In this document: in pieces, positions 20,641 through 31,866 of the stretch
How positions within the stretch are numbered: the stretch's first letter is position 1
How the letters are laid out: the number at the start of each line of letters is the position of its first letter
NCBI GenBank assembly: GCA_963556145.1
Contig: OY744464.1
Location: 5,642,001 to 5,706,000, forward strand
Origin: Hygrocybe punicea
Lineage: Eukaryota > Basidiomycota > Agaricomycetes > Agaricales > Hygrophoraceae
Reading direction: 5' to 3'
Length of the DNA: 64,000 bases
Position numbers and translations under genes: made by a program
Notes under the pieces: model-generated
The model's database searches: none
The model's input: the letters and a program-made list of their open reading frames with translations, nothing else
Told to the model about the DNA's origin: nothing

Positions 20641-21530
20641 TGAGTAATGGAATGCGAGGAGGATAAAGTGCGAGAATAAAGTGCAAGGACAAGCGCGTCC
20701 TAAAGTCACGCGTCCAAAAAGGCAAGTACTTGGATAAGACCTGAAAACACTCGTTTACGAGTGAAAATAATTTACACAGACACGGTAAAAAAAGAACTCA
20801 TCTTATTAGACATCCCATCATACTGATTTTTCGCACTTGGCCACCAAGGATAGGTATCCCTGGTGTATTGTAGCATAAACAGTCCCTTTGAAGCCGAAAC
20901 CAGCAAACACGATTCCTACCTCCACATCTTCCGCCGCCACCACCACCACACGTTCCTTCCACCCAGTTCCAATGCTTATAATTTGCCAACATACCTTCTT
21001 CAGATCGAGTACACATATGATAACATGTATACTCGATTTTATCACCTTCCAACGAAAGACTATCTTGAAATAGTCCTGTTCACAAAGAGTCGCTCTTAGA
21101 AAATGAAGCGATTAAGCTATAACTTGAAACAGCAGTAAAATGAATTATCATCCTCCGGCTTTCCTGGTGAACACGGAGAAAAATGATAATGTACCTGTCA
21201 ACTTCGGTCCTCGTCAGCACCATGCCATTTGTGGTCATTGGCACCAGGTGTTGGCTTTGTTGTACGCACTGGCTTCATTGGCATTGTGTCGTCAGATCCC
21301 CTTTGTCTTGTAAGAACATCATGATTCAAAGGAGTGAAGAGAACCGTAGGGCTCAGGAAACAGTGTCTCTCCCTTTGATCCTGAGTGGTGCGAGAGGAGC
21401 TTGTAGAGCTTTAGAAAAGGTGGCACAGCAAACATTGGCGGAAAACTCCCAATTAGGAAGCATATTCTAAATCTAAATCTATACGGTAGACGAATTACAA
21501 CACTATCGAGTATATGCCAGGACCCCCGAG

Positions 21531-24356
21531 TCAATCTTCGTCGCAAGTGATGGATTGAATGGCACGGTCCAAGCCATCTTGAAAATCTCCCTCGAGTAAC
21601 TTCTGCAGGAGGTCATCCTCTGGGTCATCCACAACCATTAACTTCTCTGGCGTCATCCAAGCATCTGTAAAATTGAGACGGTCTTGCTTCAGATGAAATT
21701 TTACCATCTGGAGAGCTTCCATCAGGAGAGGACTGATCTGATTCCTCCGCTTGGTGTCTGTTTCAGCACTCGAGGAAAAGATACGTTCACAAGGAACAGC
21801 AGATGCTTGAATTGGAAGATAGTCCATGGCTATCGCAAAAAGGGTGGGGAAAGAAGGTCCGTTAACCTACAATACCTTTTAGTATACTCAATGTCACTGC
21901 GTACCTCCCAAAATTTGAGAATGTCAACATTCTTTGGCGACACTGGCGCCGTGATATAAGCCTGATACTCTTGATCAACGGTTTGCACATCCTCGCTAGA
22001 TCCACCAATCTCCATGTCGTCACCAAGGCCATATTGTGCCGCAAGTGACATATATTTCGGCATCTCTCTGGCATCCTGGTCTGCTTCGGGGGTCTGTGTT
22101 GGCTGTTACTGACTTTCTCACGGTATTTAATCATCTTTTGAAAGTAGTGAGAATGTTTCAAAGCATAGCACCACATAAATAGACTTGCCGTTTGACGAAT
22201 CTTTGATTCGGCCATTTGGATGTATTCCATGTCCCAATGTTTCTTGATCCAGTTCATGCGCATCGCGGGGTTTAGGACTGTATATGGTTATTAGATATCG
22301 GCACCTCGGAATCCACGTAAGTATTTACCCATTGCAATAATATATGCCGGAGTGCGATCCATTCGGCCATAATACCTAGTAGCCCAATCTAGCCCAGGTT
22401 GGATGACCGGCTTCAAATTTGGGTGTTCCAGAATCATTTTATCCCACATTGACATGAATGACTCAAACGCAGGGATGGCGCCAGACAATATTGGCGTTCT
22501 CTCGCCTGACATCACTTGCTGTACTACGTGAGGGACCTGTTGGTAGAATACAGAATCAGGGTATGTCTCATGGCCCACTTCGTTACTTACGCTCAAAACA
22601 ACCTCTATATCCTGCATCTTGGACCAGTCACGAGAAGAGAGTTGGTCCTTTGCAAGGTCGTTGTTGTTAGGAAGAGCGAGGAAGTAATCAACCGCCTGGT
22701 AAATTACTTTTAGCAAGGAAAAGGAAATTCAGTGAAATGGGGGCATACCGGGCGAAGCTCACGGAGTCTGTTTAGCATGTGATAAACAGAATCCCATCGC
22801 GTCTTCACATCTCGCAAGAGCTGCAGATGCTTAACTTTGACGATTTTGGGAGGATTCCCTTCCTTGAACCACCCCTTAGCATTGCCGTTTGTGATTACCT
22901 CACCGAAGGCATCTCGTTGTGAGCCTGACCCTTGAATAGCTCGGACAACTGCGCGAGCACGAGATATGGGATTAGGTGCCACCAGTTCAGTGCCCATAAG
23001 AGCAGGGGTGTCAGTCGTACCAGTATTAGAAATGCCAAGTATGACTCGCCCGGAACTAAGGTCGACGACGTGACCATAACACATGATCTTGCGTTCAGCC
23101 GCATCAAAAGCAATATCACAACCTGTAAATATCCTTTCAAGCGCCCTCATCATAGTCTCGTTGTTTGATGCATTGTCCAAAGTGAAATGCCCAGCCTAAG
23201 TTGAAAAATGTATCGACTCAGAATTGTCTCCCTGTTAGTTTTCACTTAATAGGCTTACCTTAACGGTGATCCCAGCCCTGTCAAGAAGTTGTACGACCGT
23301 TGCAGCAAGTGATTCGCCATCATGACCGCCACGGAGGCAGTGAAATGCAATTAGCGATGCTTTGAGTTGTAAAGAAGTCGTCCCCTGAACTTTGGCGATC
23401 CAGTGGGCGGTTAGTGCGAGATAAGGGTGGCGGTTTTGATTTGACCACACATCCGCTGTAAACGAAATTTGTCCTACAGAATCCTACAGAATATGGATGA
23501 GAAACGGTCGGACGGAACAAGGAACACCTACTGCAAGCTGGCCCTTTAGGACCTGAAAATAATTTTTCCACGCTTCAATGATTAGCTCACGCAGCTTCGT
23601 TCTGTGAGGAATCATGTTCTCTCTTAAGTCATTTCGTAGAAGGATAAGAAGACGCCTAAATTCAGGACATTCAACGAGGTTTAAAGACTTCAAGAGTAGG
23701 CTAACGGTGAGTATAATAACTTCAACTGTAGATAAAAACATACCTGATCATCGGCTATCATGAAATTTAACAATGCCTTGTGAAAGGTACGTTCGTCAAA
23801 CTTCTCGGGCTCTGATGGAGCCTCACTAGCCACGGTTCCTTGTGATCGAGCTTGCGACACCAGTCCTGGTAATAAAATTTTCCATCCTTCTTCCTTCGCT
23901 ACTGATCTGTATAGTTCAATGTGGTACTTTTCGATATGGGGTCGGAGAGATGTTGTTGAAGTGTTCTTTGAGAACTCGTAATTGATGGACGACCATTGAG
24001 TTGGATTGGCAGCTCTGGCCTCCCTGCCAACGATGTGTCGATAAGTCTGAAAACTGAAGAGGAAATAAAACTTACTTGCAAAATTTACAGATTTTTTTGC
24101 CCGTCTCCGGGTCGGTTTCGAAGAAATACCGAATGTCGGTTGCACCCACCTTCCGTGCAATAGGGACACTCGGGTTGTTGACTTGGATGTCACAGTGACT
24201 ATCTGTTGTATCTCGAGTGCTCTGACGGGCGCGGGCTGGTGTGGGTTCTTCGGTCTCGCTGCCAGAGATGTCCTCTAGTGGAAAGTACTCTCCTTCTTCA
24301 GGTTCCTGGAGGGCATTGGCTTGGGTACGGTTGACTCGACGAGCGCGGGGTGCCAT
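21531..24356 (-). CDS. hAT-family transposase
   Basis: Cut-and-paste DNA transposase with about ten exons and no in-frame stops in the domain blocks. N-terminus: acidic lead, then a BED-type zinc finger split by an intron (ICKFCK, then LRPHIEKYHIELY). The catalytic core has QISFTADVWSNQNRHPYLALTAHWI with the first aspartate (about 23480-23390) and FTLDNASNNETMMRAL with the second (about 23185-23130). HLQLLRDVKTRWDSVYHML follows. The C-terminal hAT dimerisation region is SAVPCERIFSSSAETDTKRRNQISPLLMEALQM, given as a landmark (about 21800-21700). A TATA-like TATATAA lies about 65 bases upstream of the ATG. It could be an active enzyme serving the nearby hAT ends and the MITE at 692. Confidence 0.85.
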
Positions 24357-24984
24357 AGTTGGTAGTCGTAGTAGTAAGTAGAGGTTACAGGTTACAGAGG
24401 CAAATTAGATCTTGCATTTATATAGAGGAAAGTACAGTTTTTTTTCCCTAACTGCTGTCAGCTGACAGATATCCACCTAGTGTTTGAGTCGGTTAGTTAA
24501 TTTCACTGTGGATTTACGACGTAACACCAATAGTCAGTTAGAATTTCACTGTGGCAGCGAACGTGCCAAAAAACGCCCCCAACTCCACAGAACCACCGAA
24601 CTCAACAGCAGCAACAGCGAACAATCCCCACAGCTCCTCGGGACACACCAGTAGGGGTAAACATCAAAAGACTGAACATATCATTGTCAACGGGTCCAAT
24701 ACGAATTTCTGAGGCATATTGTAGAACAGGTGGGGTTGTAATCTACAGGCAAAAGCTACTCAAATTCAGAAGTCTATAGTCCATGGGAATCCACATCGCC
24801 GTGAACATAATCCACACTGCGGCGAACATAATGAAACGAAAATGCCGACCACGCGTGCCCATCAAGCAGTGGCTGCTGCCACATCACTCTACTGCCGCTC
24901 CGCAACCTGCAGATAAAATTATCGTCTCCAATCTTCGGCAAGATGTAAATGAAGCTCAAACCTGCTTGTCCTGCTCCGTAGTAA
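24357..24984. other. Upstream region of the hAT transposase
   Basis: Contains the probable promoter (minus-strand TATATAA near 24420) and, at 24530-24700, CAGCAACAGCGAAC-type low-complexity sequence. No gene seen. Confidence 0.4.
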
Positions 24985-26613
24985 TCACTCATCAGTTGTG
25001 TGACACCAGCGACAACTACTTCGTCTGCTGCAGCTGAAGGACAAGTGGCCAGGTTTGTCTAGAATGTCCCATGTACATACAGTTTGTTGATTCGCAATGA
25101 AGGAATGGTGGACCTCGAGGAAGACGTGGAGGGAAGGGAGGTCAAAGACGCAAAAATGACCGAGGGTCCGAGGGATGCCAAAGATGGCCGCTGGTATTGA
25201 ACAAGTTTGATGTCGCGAGAGGCAAGGCTGAGAGCAAGTTGTGATGGCACACATATTCTTCATGTAGTCATGTTGCGAACAAAACTTTCGGTGTTTTGAC
25301 GGGAGCGGCTCTTTGCAGTCTTGAACATCGCAACAAGGATGGCCCATATCAATTCTATCTGTGACAGTCGAACGCAACGCCTCTACTGAACAAGAGTTAG
25401 CTATTACCGGAGACGAAAACCAATAGGTATGGGCTCACCGACAACACCAGCTTCGTTTTCACGAAGCTTGCAACATAAATTACAAGCATGGTTCCAGTAT
25501 TCCTGTCCAGGGCCTGCCATTGCTTCTGTCCGCAATTCAAGAGCAGCTCGAAGCCGTTGGGCTTGGTCAGCAGCGGCATGTGGTAGGCTGAGGGTGGCAT
25601 TGCGTTCGTTGCGATCTAACAGCAGTGCATGGATAAAAAATGCATCCCAAACGTGATCGCAGGTCATTGTGAATTCGTATGGCCATTCTAATGGCAAGAT
25701 CTGAGCTGTCGGGTGGCCAACGTCGAGATTGTATATCCGTGCCAAGTTCGTTGCCGAAACCCTTGAAAATTCATGAAGAAGATGCGAAAACATTTTTATT
25801 ATTTGTGCTCACCATGTGCACACCATCATATTCGCAAATCTTTCAATAAGGCATGTCTCAACAAAGTAGTGCATCGAAATCTGAACAATTGGAGGGACCC
25901 CAGGATAATACGAGCGAGTGGTTTCATCTTGATGAACATAATAATTGGAATAATATCGGGTCTTGCAAGCTATACGGGTGATCAACAAGCAACGCCATAA
26001 CCGTATGAAGAGTAAGATTTACTGATACATATTGCTGAATACGACCAAATGGGTATTGCTCCCATATCCTGCATAAACAAGACAGCTTCGTAGCGTGTGA
26101 GATCCACAAGTTCCTGAGTATTCGTTTTAAGCGGTCCTCTCGAGTTGATGCTGCACTTAAGGTCCGAACAGACATTGATTGGTGGGAAAAGGTCATAAAA
26201 ACCTGTAATGCGAGTTTACATTATAGTCCTAAAGGTGTTTAAGTGATGATCAGCTTACTGATGCCGAAGTCGAGGCCATGTTCAAGGAATAATGACAGGA
26301 GAGATGCATTTCTTAGTGGTGCGTTGTACTGGTTATCCTCATGATTCCTCCATGCAACAAGGAATAACAGGCGAAGACTCCTCCAGATGTCCGACACCAC
26401 TCCTCCATCAACAGTGAGTACAACTCCAAGGAAGCTAGTAGTATCAGCAGGGAGACGGAGAGGGGGATCAGATGATTCTGGCGATTGGCTCCATGAGAGG
26501 CGTTGATGAAGATGGGAAATGACTGAAATGAATGTTGCGAGTTGAAAGAATGATAGAACCTGAACAATGTCGGGATTTTCATTGAGAACTTCGAGCAACA
26601 GTGATAGCGACAT
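24985..26613 (-). pseudogene. Truncated KDZ-associated CxC5/CxC6 gene
   Basis: A relative of the gene at 45773-48012, on the minus strand. From the start: a helical CxC5-like region (MSLSLLLEVLNENPD to HGLDFGISK), then FPPINVCSDLKCSIN, QELVDLTRYEAVLF and GAIPIWSYSAICI. Next is a conserved block with TNLARIYNLD, WPYEFTMTCDHVWDAFFIHALLLDR and a CxC6 zinc cluster (MGHPCCDVQDCKEPLPS, HRKFCSQHD, CAITTCSQPC) ending about 25190. The C-terminal catalytic-like core of the other copy is absent. Unlike the other copy, the CxC5 end is not frameshifted. Probably a dead fragment carried by or near the hAT ends. Confidence 0.7.
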
Positions 26614-26960
26614 GATAAAAGTGAATTACTAATAAGATTTGCAACCGGTTGCTAAGTGTTGAATGATTACATAAGTGCTCAAAAAAATGCGATCGGTCTC
26701 ATGGACCTAGGTCCCTGGGCAAATTATTGCAGGTGGAGCGGTCCGAGTCGACTTCCAGTCGAGGCTGAACTCATAGTCATGACTATTTTAGTCGACTTTG
26801 TCCCAGGATCAGCTGAGTTGGCTTGGTTACAACACGTGACCGGCTTTGGCTTCCAGCCGGCTTTTAGCCGAGTTGCGGCAACACTAGGCAGGGAGGAAAA
26901 CACCTCGCAAATGCCGTGCACACATCAATTGACATGGTCATACGTTGTGATGGCGAGTTC

Positions 26961-27251
26961 TGTTGTAGACCCGGAATAGGAATCTACTAGAAGGGGTGAT
27001 CTGCTAGAAAGAGATCAAAGGAGTAAAGTGTTTCTATGTAGTCTAGTCAATCCAACCCGAATCCAGGGGTTCTGGACTCAGAGGGAGAGTATGGGGAAAG
27101 GACTATGAGTGGTGTAGACGATACAAAGAGCGGACTCAGAAATAGAACTGAAGCGGGATAATAAGATGTAATATTATAGGATGTAATATGATGGGTACAT
27201 CTTTTATACTACTGGGAGTGATCCTGTGCTGTAGTAACTATGTACTACAAC
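26961..27251 (+). repeat. LTR-like segment, probable solo LTR
   Basis: Begins TGTTGTAGACCCGG and ends TACTACAAC, so the ends form a short inverted repeat as in LTRs. It has a TTTTATACTAC box inside. I found no second copy and no clear target duplication. 27252-27540 has no gene. Confidence 0.35.
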
Positions 27252-27539
27252 CGAAGGCTGTAACTGATAGGGGTGGAGTGGAGCAGAGTATAGGAGGAAT
27301 GGTGCTATGTACTAAGTAACGGGAAACGAAGATATATCATATGTAACTATATACGTAGTGATTCCGGGTCGTTAGAGACATTGCATCTTGAGTATGAACG
27401 ATTCCAGAGGGGGATCCAGAGCAGAATCGACGGAGAGGACCGGAATCGGGCGGAATTGACAATACATGAATGGGAATGGACGGGGATGATGTGGGATATG
27501 AAGAGGATTCGGGTCCAGATGGCCTGGAGCCTCTACAAC

Positions 27540-27790
27540 GTATTTGCAAGGAGGGGTTGGCTTGGGAGGTAGGGAGGCAGAGCAGTAGGGAGGGCAGGGA
27601 GACATTGCCCTCCTTGTTGCTCATGCCCTCCTGTCCTCGTCCTTGTCATCGTCGTTGCTTGCATCTACGCTGCATTGTCATTGTTGGGCCCTCTCAGTTA
27701 TACTGCATCACAGAAAATTAGCAGAGGGGAGGTGAGTGACTGGGGGCTAGTAGGTGGGCACACCCTAGCTCTATTGTTGTCATTGTTGCT
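27540..27790. repeat. Dispersed repeat, copy 2
   Basis: Second copy of the block at 40-300, same orientation, with the same ordered words around CATTGCCCTCCTTGTTGCTC. No gene. Confidence 0.5.
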
Positions 27791-28009
27791 GGCAATGTGG
27801 TGGCAATGTGGTGGCAGAGGTAGTGAAAGAATTAGCAAAAACTGCAGGGAAAAAAACCCCACGTGAGGTTCACCAGAGGGATGTGAGAGGGGAAGGCGAT
27901 TCTATTTTTAGATTGACCGTGCGAGGCTAGTCTGCAAGACGGGTTTCCTGTGACATAATTACCCCATCTTGCAGACCTCAAAAACCTTCATAGAAGACCC
28001 GCCTTAGGT

Positions 28010-28350
28010 GGGTTCTTCAAGGACTTAAAAAAGGTGAACCAAAAAACTTGACAAAAAAGCTCACAAGATTGAAAAGAGGCACAAGAGCACCAAGGGTATG
28101 AAAGAATCTAATTACATCAGGCACTAAAAGTAATTTTACCTGCTCTTCCATTCCCCCCTATATCATAAGACAGAATCAAAAAGCAAACAAGTGAACAAAG
28201 AGTGAAAAAAACATTCACATCCACCAACAAAATTTGTCAACCTGTCCAAGTAGCTAAAGGTGCAAAAGTCATGAAAAAAAGGTGTCAAAAAACCTTAGAA
28301 AAAAGTCCAAGAGGTTGCAAAAAAGTGCAAGGCCACCAAGGGTTTCAAAA
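28010..28350 (+). repeat. Lysine-rich repeat segment, copy 2
   Basis: Purine-rich sequence with two related pieces (28010-28110 and 28245-28350), each containing AAAAAGCTCA or AAAAAGTCCA and CACCAAGGGT words. It resembles the minus strand of 953-1228. A short lysine-rich peptide could be read (28202-28405), but frames do not agree between copies. The rest, up to 28697, has no gene I can support. Confidence 0.4.
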
Positions 28351-28697
28351 AAGGACCCCAGATTTCACTGATGCTGAACATTCTTGGTGCTATCAATGTT
28401 CATGACCTTGCCAAACATGGGATCCCAGCAATAGCTGTAACAGCCAAGAACATGTCAGTTGCAACTTTCAGGGTGAGTACTTGTCTTTTTCCTGGCTTTA
28501 TGCTGGAATTCAGGCAAGTCCAATGTCTTGCTAATCCTCACATGCTATCTAAGCAGAGTCAATTAGATATCTTTGCAATTAGCAACCACTGCATTCATAT
28601 TACACAATACAAGGGTATCACTGCAAACCCAGAACCAACAATTCAAATATATTTGCACATGCAGTCATCAAGCTAGATCAGCTCAGACAGACAAAAT

Positions 28698-29566
28698 TCA
28701 CCCAAAATGTATCACTGCTGGTCCAGGGAAGAACCCTCCCGGCAACTCCACCGTATTGCCAAACATTTCCTCAATATCCGGGTGGTCCAGAATATAGTTT
28801 TTGCCTTCGTGGGTCAGGTCTGAGAACAGACCTTGGAACTCGCTGGGAGGCATTCCGTATGGGTGCCATTTCAGCCACATCCTGACAAAAAAATAAAGTT
28901 AACTGATCCTTCTATGGAATGACCGAAGAATGGATTACCTTATAGCATCCTCTTGTTCTTCAGCTTCGGAAACCTTCCCCATCTTCCTGAGCAATCGGCT
29001 CATGCTTCCTTGAGCCCAGAGCATCGTCTTGGGCACGCATTCACCACTTTTCTCGGCTAATTTGAAGCCATCCGTAATTGTTTGGAGAGCTTCCTCGTCA
29101 TTCTGGCCTGTCTTCTGGAGCGCAACTCCAAGGTAGAGCAAAGGGGTTACATCCCCTTCAATGTCTGGATGGTCCTTTTTAAACTGTTGTATAACGAGCT
29201 TCAGGTATGGAATAGCTTCAGTGATACGAGTGGGATTAGAATACTATTCTTTACTGATTTAGAAAAGGACCAAGAGGGAGATAATACTATATATTTACGT
29301 ACTCTTAGGAACTGTGAAATTTGCCAGTAGCATTGGTCAAGAACAAGAGTGACAGTTCTGTAATTCTCGGCTTGGTTGTCGGTCCAAGGCATGCCAAAGG
29401 ATTTTCGCTCTTCATCTGTCCCGTCTCGAAACTTGTGAATGACGTCCATAAATCTGTCCACAATCTGCTTCTGTTCATCGGTATTAAAATATCCAAAAGC
29501 GGCCATTACCCGAGGGCTTAAAAGACGCTCCGGGGAAAGAGACATGAACGTTGAGAACTCGGCCAT
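28698..29566 (-). CDS. TPR-like protein, unknown function
   Basis: Three-exon minus-strand gene: about 29566-29303, 29217-28938 and 28880-28698, with GT-AG introns. It starts MAEFSTFMSLSPERLLSP and ends GFFPGPAVIHFG, about 240 residues. The middle exon reads as helical repeats of tetratricopeptide type (LLYLGVALQKTGQNDEEALQTI, ALQTITDGFKLAEKSGE, MLWAQGSMSRLLRKMGKVSEA). Probably a host gene with a protein-binding role. The promoter region upstream is shared with the divergent gene at 30083 and contains a MITE (29596-30019). Confidence 0.75.
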
Positions 29567-29595
29567 TGTGAAGCACTTGTGTTGAGGTACGATTA

Positions 29596-30019
29596 TTGTC
29601 TATTTCAGGCAAGTTGGCGGAGCCCAAAAAAACTCCGAAATAAATCGCAAACGGAAATTTGAGATATCTCGCCGAATATTCAACGGAATAGAAATGCAAT
29701 GACATTTATTTCAATCTGAGACCAGACGGTGCCTGTCTGTCACTGACCGAGGTTCAGAAAGTCATGTTCTCAGTGAATCTCAAATTTTGGATTTCGGCAG
29801 CCACAGTACCATCAATCATGGTAAAAAGTCACTTTGGGAAGGTATACCACATTTTTAAGGCCTCGGTATACAATAGATTCATAATATCAATTTTTGCAAA
29901 CATTTTGGTACTGCTCCGATGACAATCCATTATGTCTTCAGTGAGTTGCAAGTTTTTTCCGGTGGATTTGCTTTTTTAGACATTTTTTTAGGCTCCGCCA
30001 ACTTGCTTGAAATAGACAA
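29596..30019. mobile_element. 424-base MITE with TA flanks
   Basis: Inverted ends of about 30 bases, left TTGTCTATTTCAGGCAAGTT and right its complement with one change, flanked by TA (29594-29595 and 30020-30021). A three-base reading with CGA flanks is also possible. Interior AT-rich, no coding capacity. It fills the space between two divergent genes, starting 28 bases from the ATG of the TPR-like gene. Confidence 0.75.
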
Positions 30020-30082
30020 TAACGAATTCGAACTCCTTTTTTGGAATCCTTTTCTGTAAACGCATCCGAGACCAACTCTGAC

Positions 30083-30535
30083 ATGACCTCAGTTTTCCAA
30101 TCCATAAATCTACCCTTCCCCATCTTCCTGCACGCTCTCGGCTGTTGCTTCTTGGGCCTCAAGCTCACTTTCACAGCACCAGTTCCTCCTAAACCACCCA
30201 TTCAAGATCGTACTGTTCTAGGCATAGCAACGACGGCCATCGGCCTCACATACCTTTCCACTTCCTACATGCCGCTTGAGCAAAATGTAGTTGTTTACGC
30301 GAGCGTTCCAGTCCGCATGATTCTAGCCGGCATTGCTGGCATAAAATTGGCTGTGGATCACTGGCCCGGGATGAGGACGCAAGAGGACGCCAAGGCCCGA
30401 AGGTCAGACGAGTTCGAGGCGAGGAACAGGAGTGGCCTTCTGTTGGGAATTTTGTTGTATGATGGACTCGGTGGAATGATGTTAGGGTGGTGGTTGGGAT
30501 CATTTTGCGGCAGGATTCCAGCGTATCAGAAATGA
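30083..30535 (+). CDS. Small membrane protein, unknown
   Basis: Single-exon gene of 150 residues. I chose ATG 30083 (MTSVFQSINL) because the longer open frame begins with TTG. About four hydrophobic segments are visible: PIFLHALGCCFLGLKLTF, VLGIATTAIGLTYLS, VPVRMILAGIAGIKLAV and LLLGILLYDGLGGMMLGWW. A basic loop lies before the last. No domain recognised; probably a fungal membrane protein of the endoplasmic reticulum or mitochondria, an inference from size and topology only. Confidence 0.75.
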   Translation: MTSVFQSINLPFPIFLHALGCCFLGLKLTFTAPVPPKPPIQDRTVLGIATTAIGLTYLSTSYMPLEQNVVVYASVPVRMILAGIAGIKLAVDHWPGMRTQEDAKARRSDEFEARNRSGLLLGILLYDGLGGMMLGWWLGSFCGRIPAYQK

Positions 30536-30820
30536 ATGTCCCTGTAATACAGGTATCATGGTGCCTGCCAGTGCGTATGTAGATAAATTGGTGTTCTTTC
30601 ATGTACCCATCACTCAGATCATTCAACATAGGCTAGGACTTCCCTAATGTGCGTCTACACATCGGCACTTACGCATCCCAATAGCTACAAGATTACATTC
30701 AACTCTCGCCCAGTCAATATGTACGTTCCCGACTTGAGTCGGGCTCCGTCATTGCCAATCCACGCTTAGCGCTTAGCACCAATCCTGAACTAGTCATTCT
30801 CCCAGCCATTGCCTTGTAGA

Positions 30821-31144
30821 CTAGGAAGGTCGTACGCGACGAAATTCAGCTCGACATTCTTTCGAAGCCAGGCCACCACTTATGTTCATCTTTAATATGT
30901 CGTGACACAACTCTTCCTCCTCCCATCTGTGTCTTTCCGCAGCCATCGCATCCGGAGTAGTTCCTTTGAGCAACATCAAGAACGCAAGAATGTGGTCCAA
31001 TGCTCGTAGCATTCCAGCTGGGCGGGGTACGGTGCTCACAGTCGCCATCGCGGAAATCGTCACCACCAGGATTGCTGGTAGCGGAAGAGGTTGACGTGTT
31101 GGCATTGGAATAGCTTGAAGCTGCTCCGAGAAGCAGTGCTGCAT
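30821..31144 (-). pseudogene. Hypothetical fragment, duplicated at 32755-32930
   Basis: A minus-strand open frame of about 107 residues. Its middle (LDHILAFLMLLKGTTPDAMAAERH) is also found, interrupted, in the complement of 32755-32930. The nucleotide match (GTGTCTTTCCGCAGCCATCGC words and CACAGTCGCCATCGCGG) covers about 180 bases. I do not recognise the protein. The second copy has stops, so at least one is a relic. Confidence 0.35.
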
Positions 31145-31475
31145 CACTTCTTCGACACCACCCTAGCGCGTGAAAAGTAACGGCAAAAACATGACGGCTT
31201 GTCTTCGAAATGTTTGCAAAAAATTATATATATAATACACCCAGTCACTGAGGCCAATTCGGGATCCTATAGCAATAAATATCGGCCTCGGAACGGTTAC
31301 GGTGCAACGACAGTTCTCCACATATACAATTGCCCCGACTTTCGTCAACATAAACATTACTTAGAAACTGCCAGAGGCGCTGAATACAGCAGCATTTTTC
31401 ATCAAGTGTCGCCCGCCACCGTTACCGCTGTAGAATGCATAAGACAGCTATCAAGGTGGAGTTTTGTGAACCGTC

Positions 31476-31701
31476 TTACGGGAGACATAACTGTGCGAAC
31501 GGTGACGTTAATACCTTTATACTAATGTAAAACTTGTACACTCACATATCCATTCGGTGTGTGCGCGCAGTGTAAACCTCTGCAACACGGAGGGTGTAGC
31601 GGGGCCGGATCACAAGCTTCATTCATTTGTATGCATGGCACTTGCGCCCGCGTAAGGGTAACAGCACACGCCAATGTGAAGAGCAAGGTAGTAAAATGCA
31701 T
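31476..31701 (-). CDS. Small secreted cysteine-rich (knottin-like) protein
   Basis: Two exons, 31701-31546 (52 codons) and 31490-31476 (four codons plus stop), joined across a 55-base GT-AG intron in phase 0. The 56-residue product starts with a typical signal peptide (MHFTTLLFTLACAVTLTRAQ). The mature part has six cysteines spaced C-x6-C, then CC, C and a last C two residues before the end (pattern C...C...CC...C...C). That is the cystine-knot layout seen in small fungal secreted proteins. A TATA-like CATAAAAG lies about 40 bases upstream of the ATG. Function unknown; candidate secreted effector or defence peptide. Confidence 0.65.
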
Positions 31702-31866
31702 GGGCGAGTTTGACTTAGCAGAGACAATCTGACGCAGGGCTTTTATGGGCAGTTGTGTAGAAATGTAACTCAGCCTTTCTCTAACAGCTCATCAGAAGGT
31801 TCGTGGAGAAGGTGATGTCGCCACGCACATATCTGGCTTGATTTGTTATCATGAAGGAAAGGGTCT

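Larger units (their letters stand above)
17724..26886. mobile_element. Candidate 9.2 kb hAT element bounded by inverted ends
   Basis: The left end (TAGTGTTGCCGCGGCTCGGC, plus strand) and the complement of the right end (TAGTGTTGCCGCAACTCGGC) match at about 20 of 24 bases. Both ends carry subterminal words such as GTCAGCTG/CTCAGCTG and GGCTTG. Inside lie a hAT transposase (21531-24356), a CK1-like kinase and a truncated CxC gene. Against a single element: the flanking 8-mers TTCCCAAC and GGCAGGGA are not a target duplication, and LINE sequence is not found to the right. The two ends may belong to two elements joined by a deletion. Confidence 0.4.

Noticed and set aside
20258..21470. Several ORFs of 60-95 codons on both strands
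   Set aside because: No shared domain, inconsistent starts and overlapping frames; only one piece with a membrane segment and splice sites was kept, at low confidence.
30041..30082. Upstream extension of the membrane protein (ESFSVNASETNSD)
   Set aside because: It starts with TTG; the first ATG is at 30083 and gives a better N-terminus.
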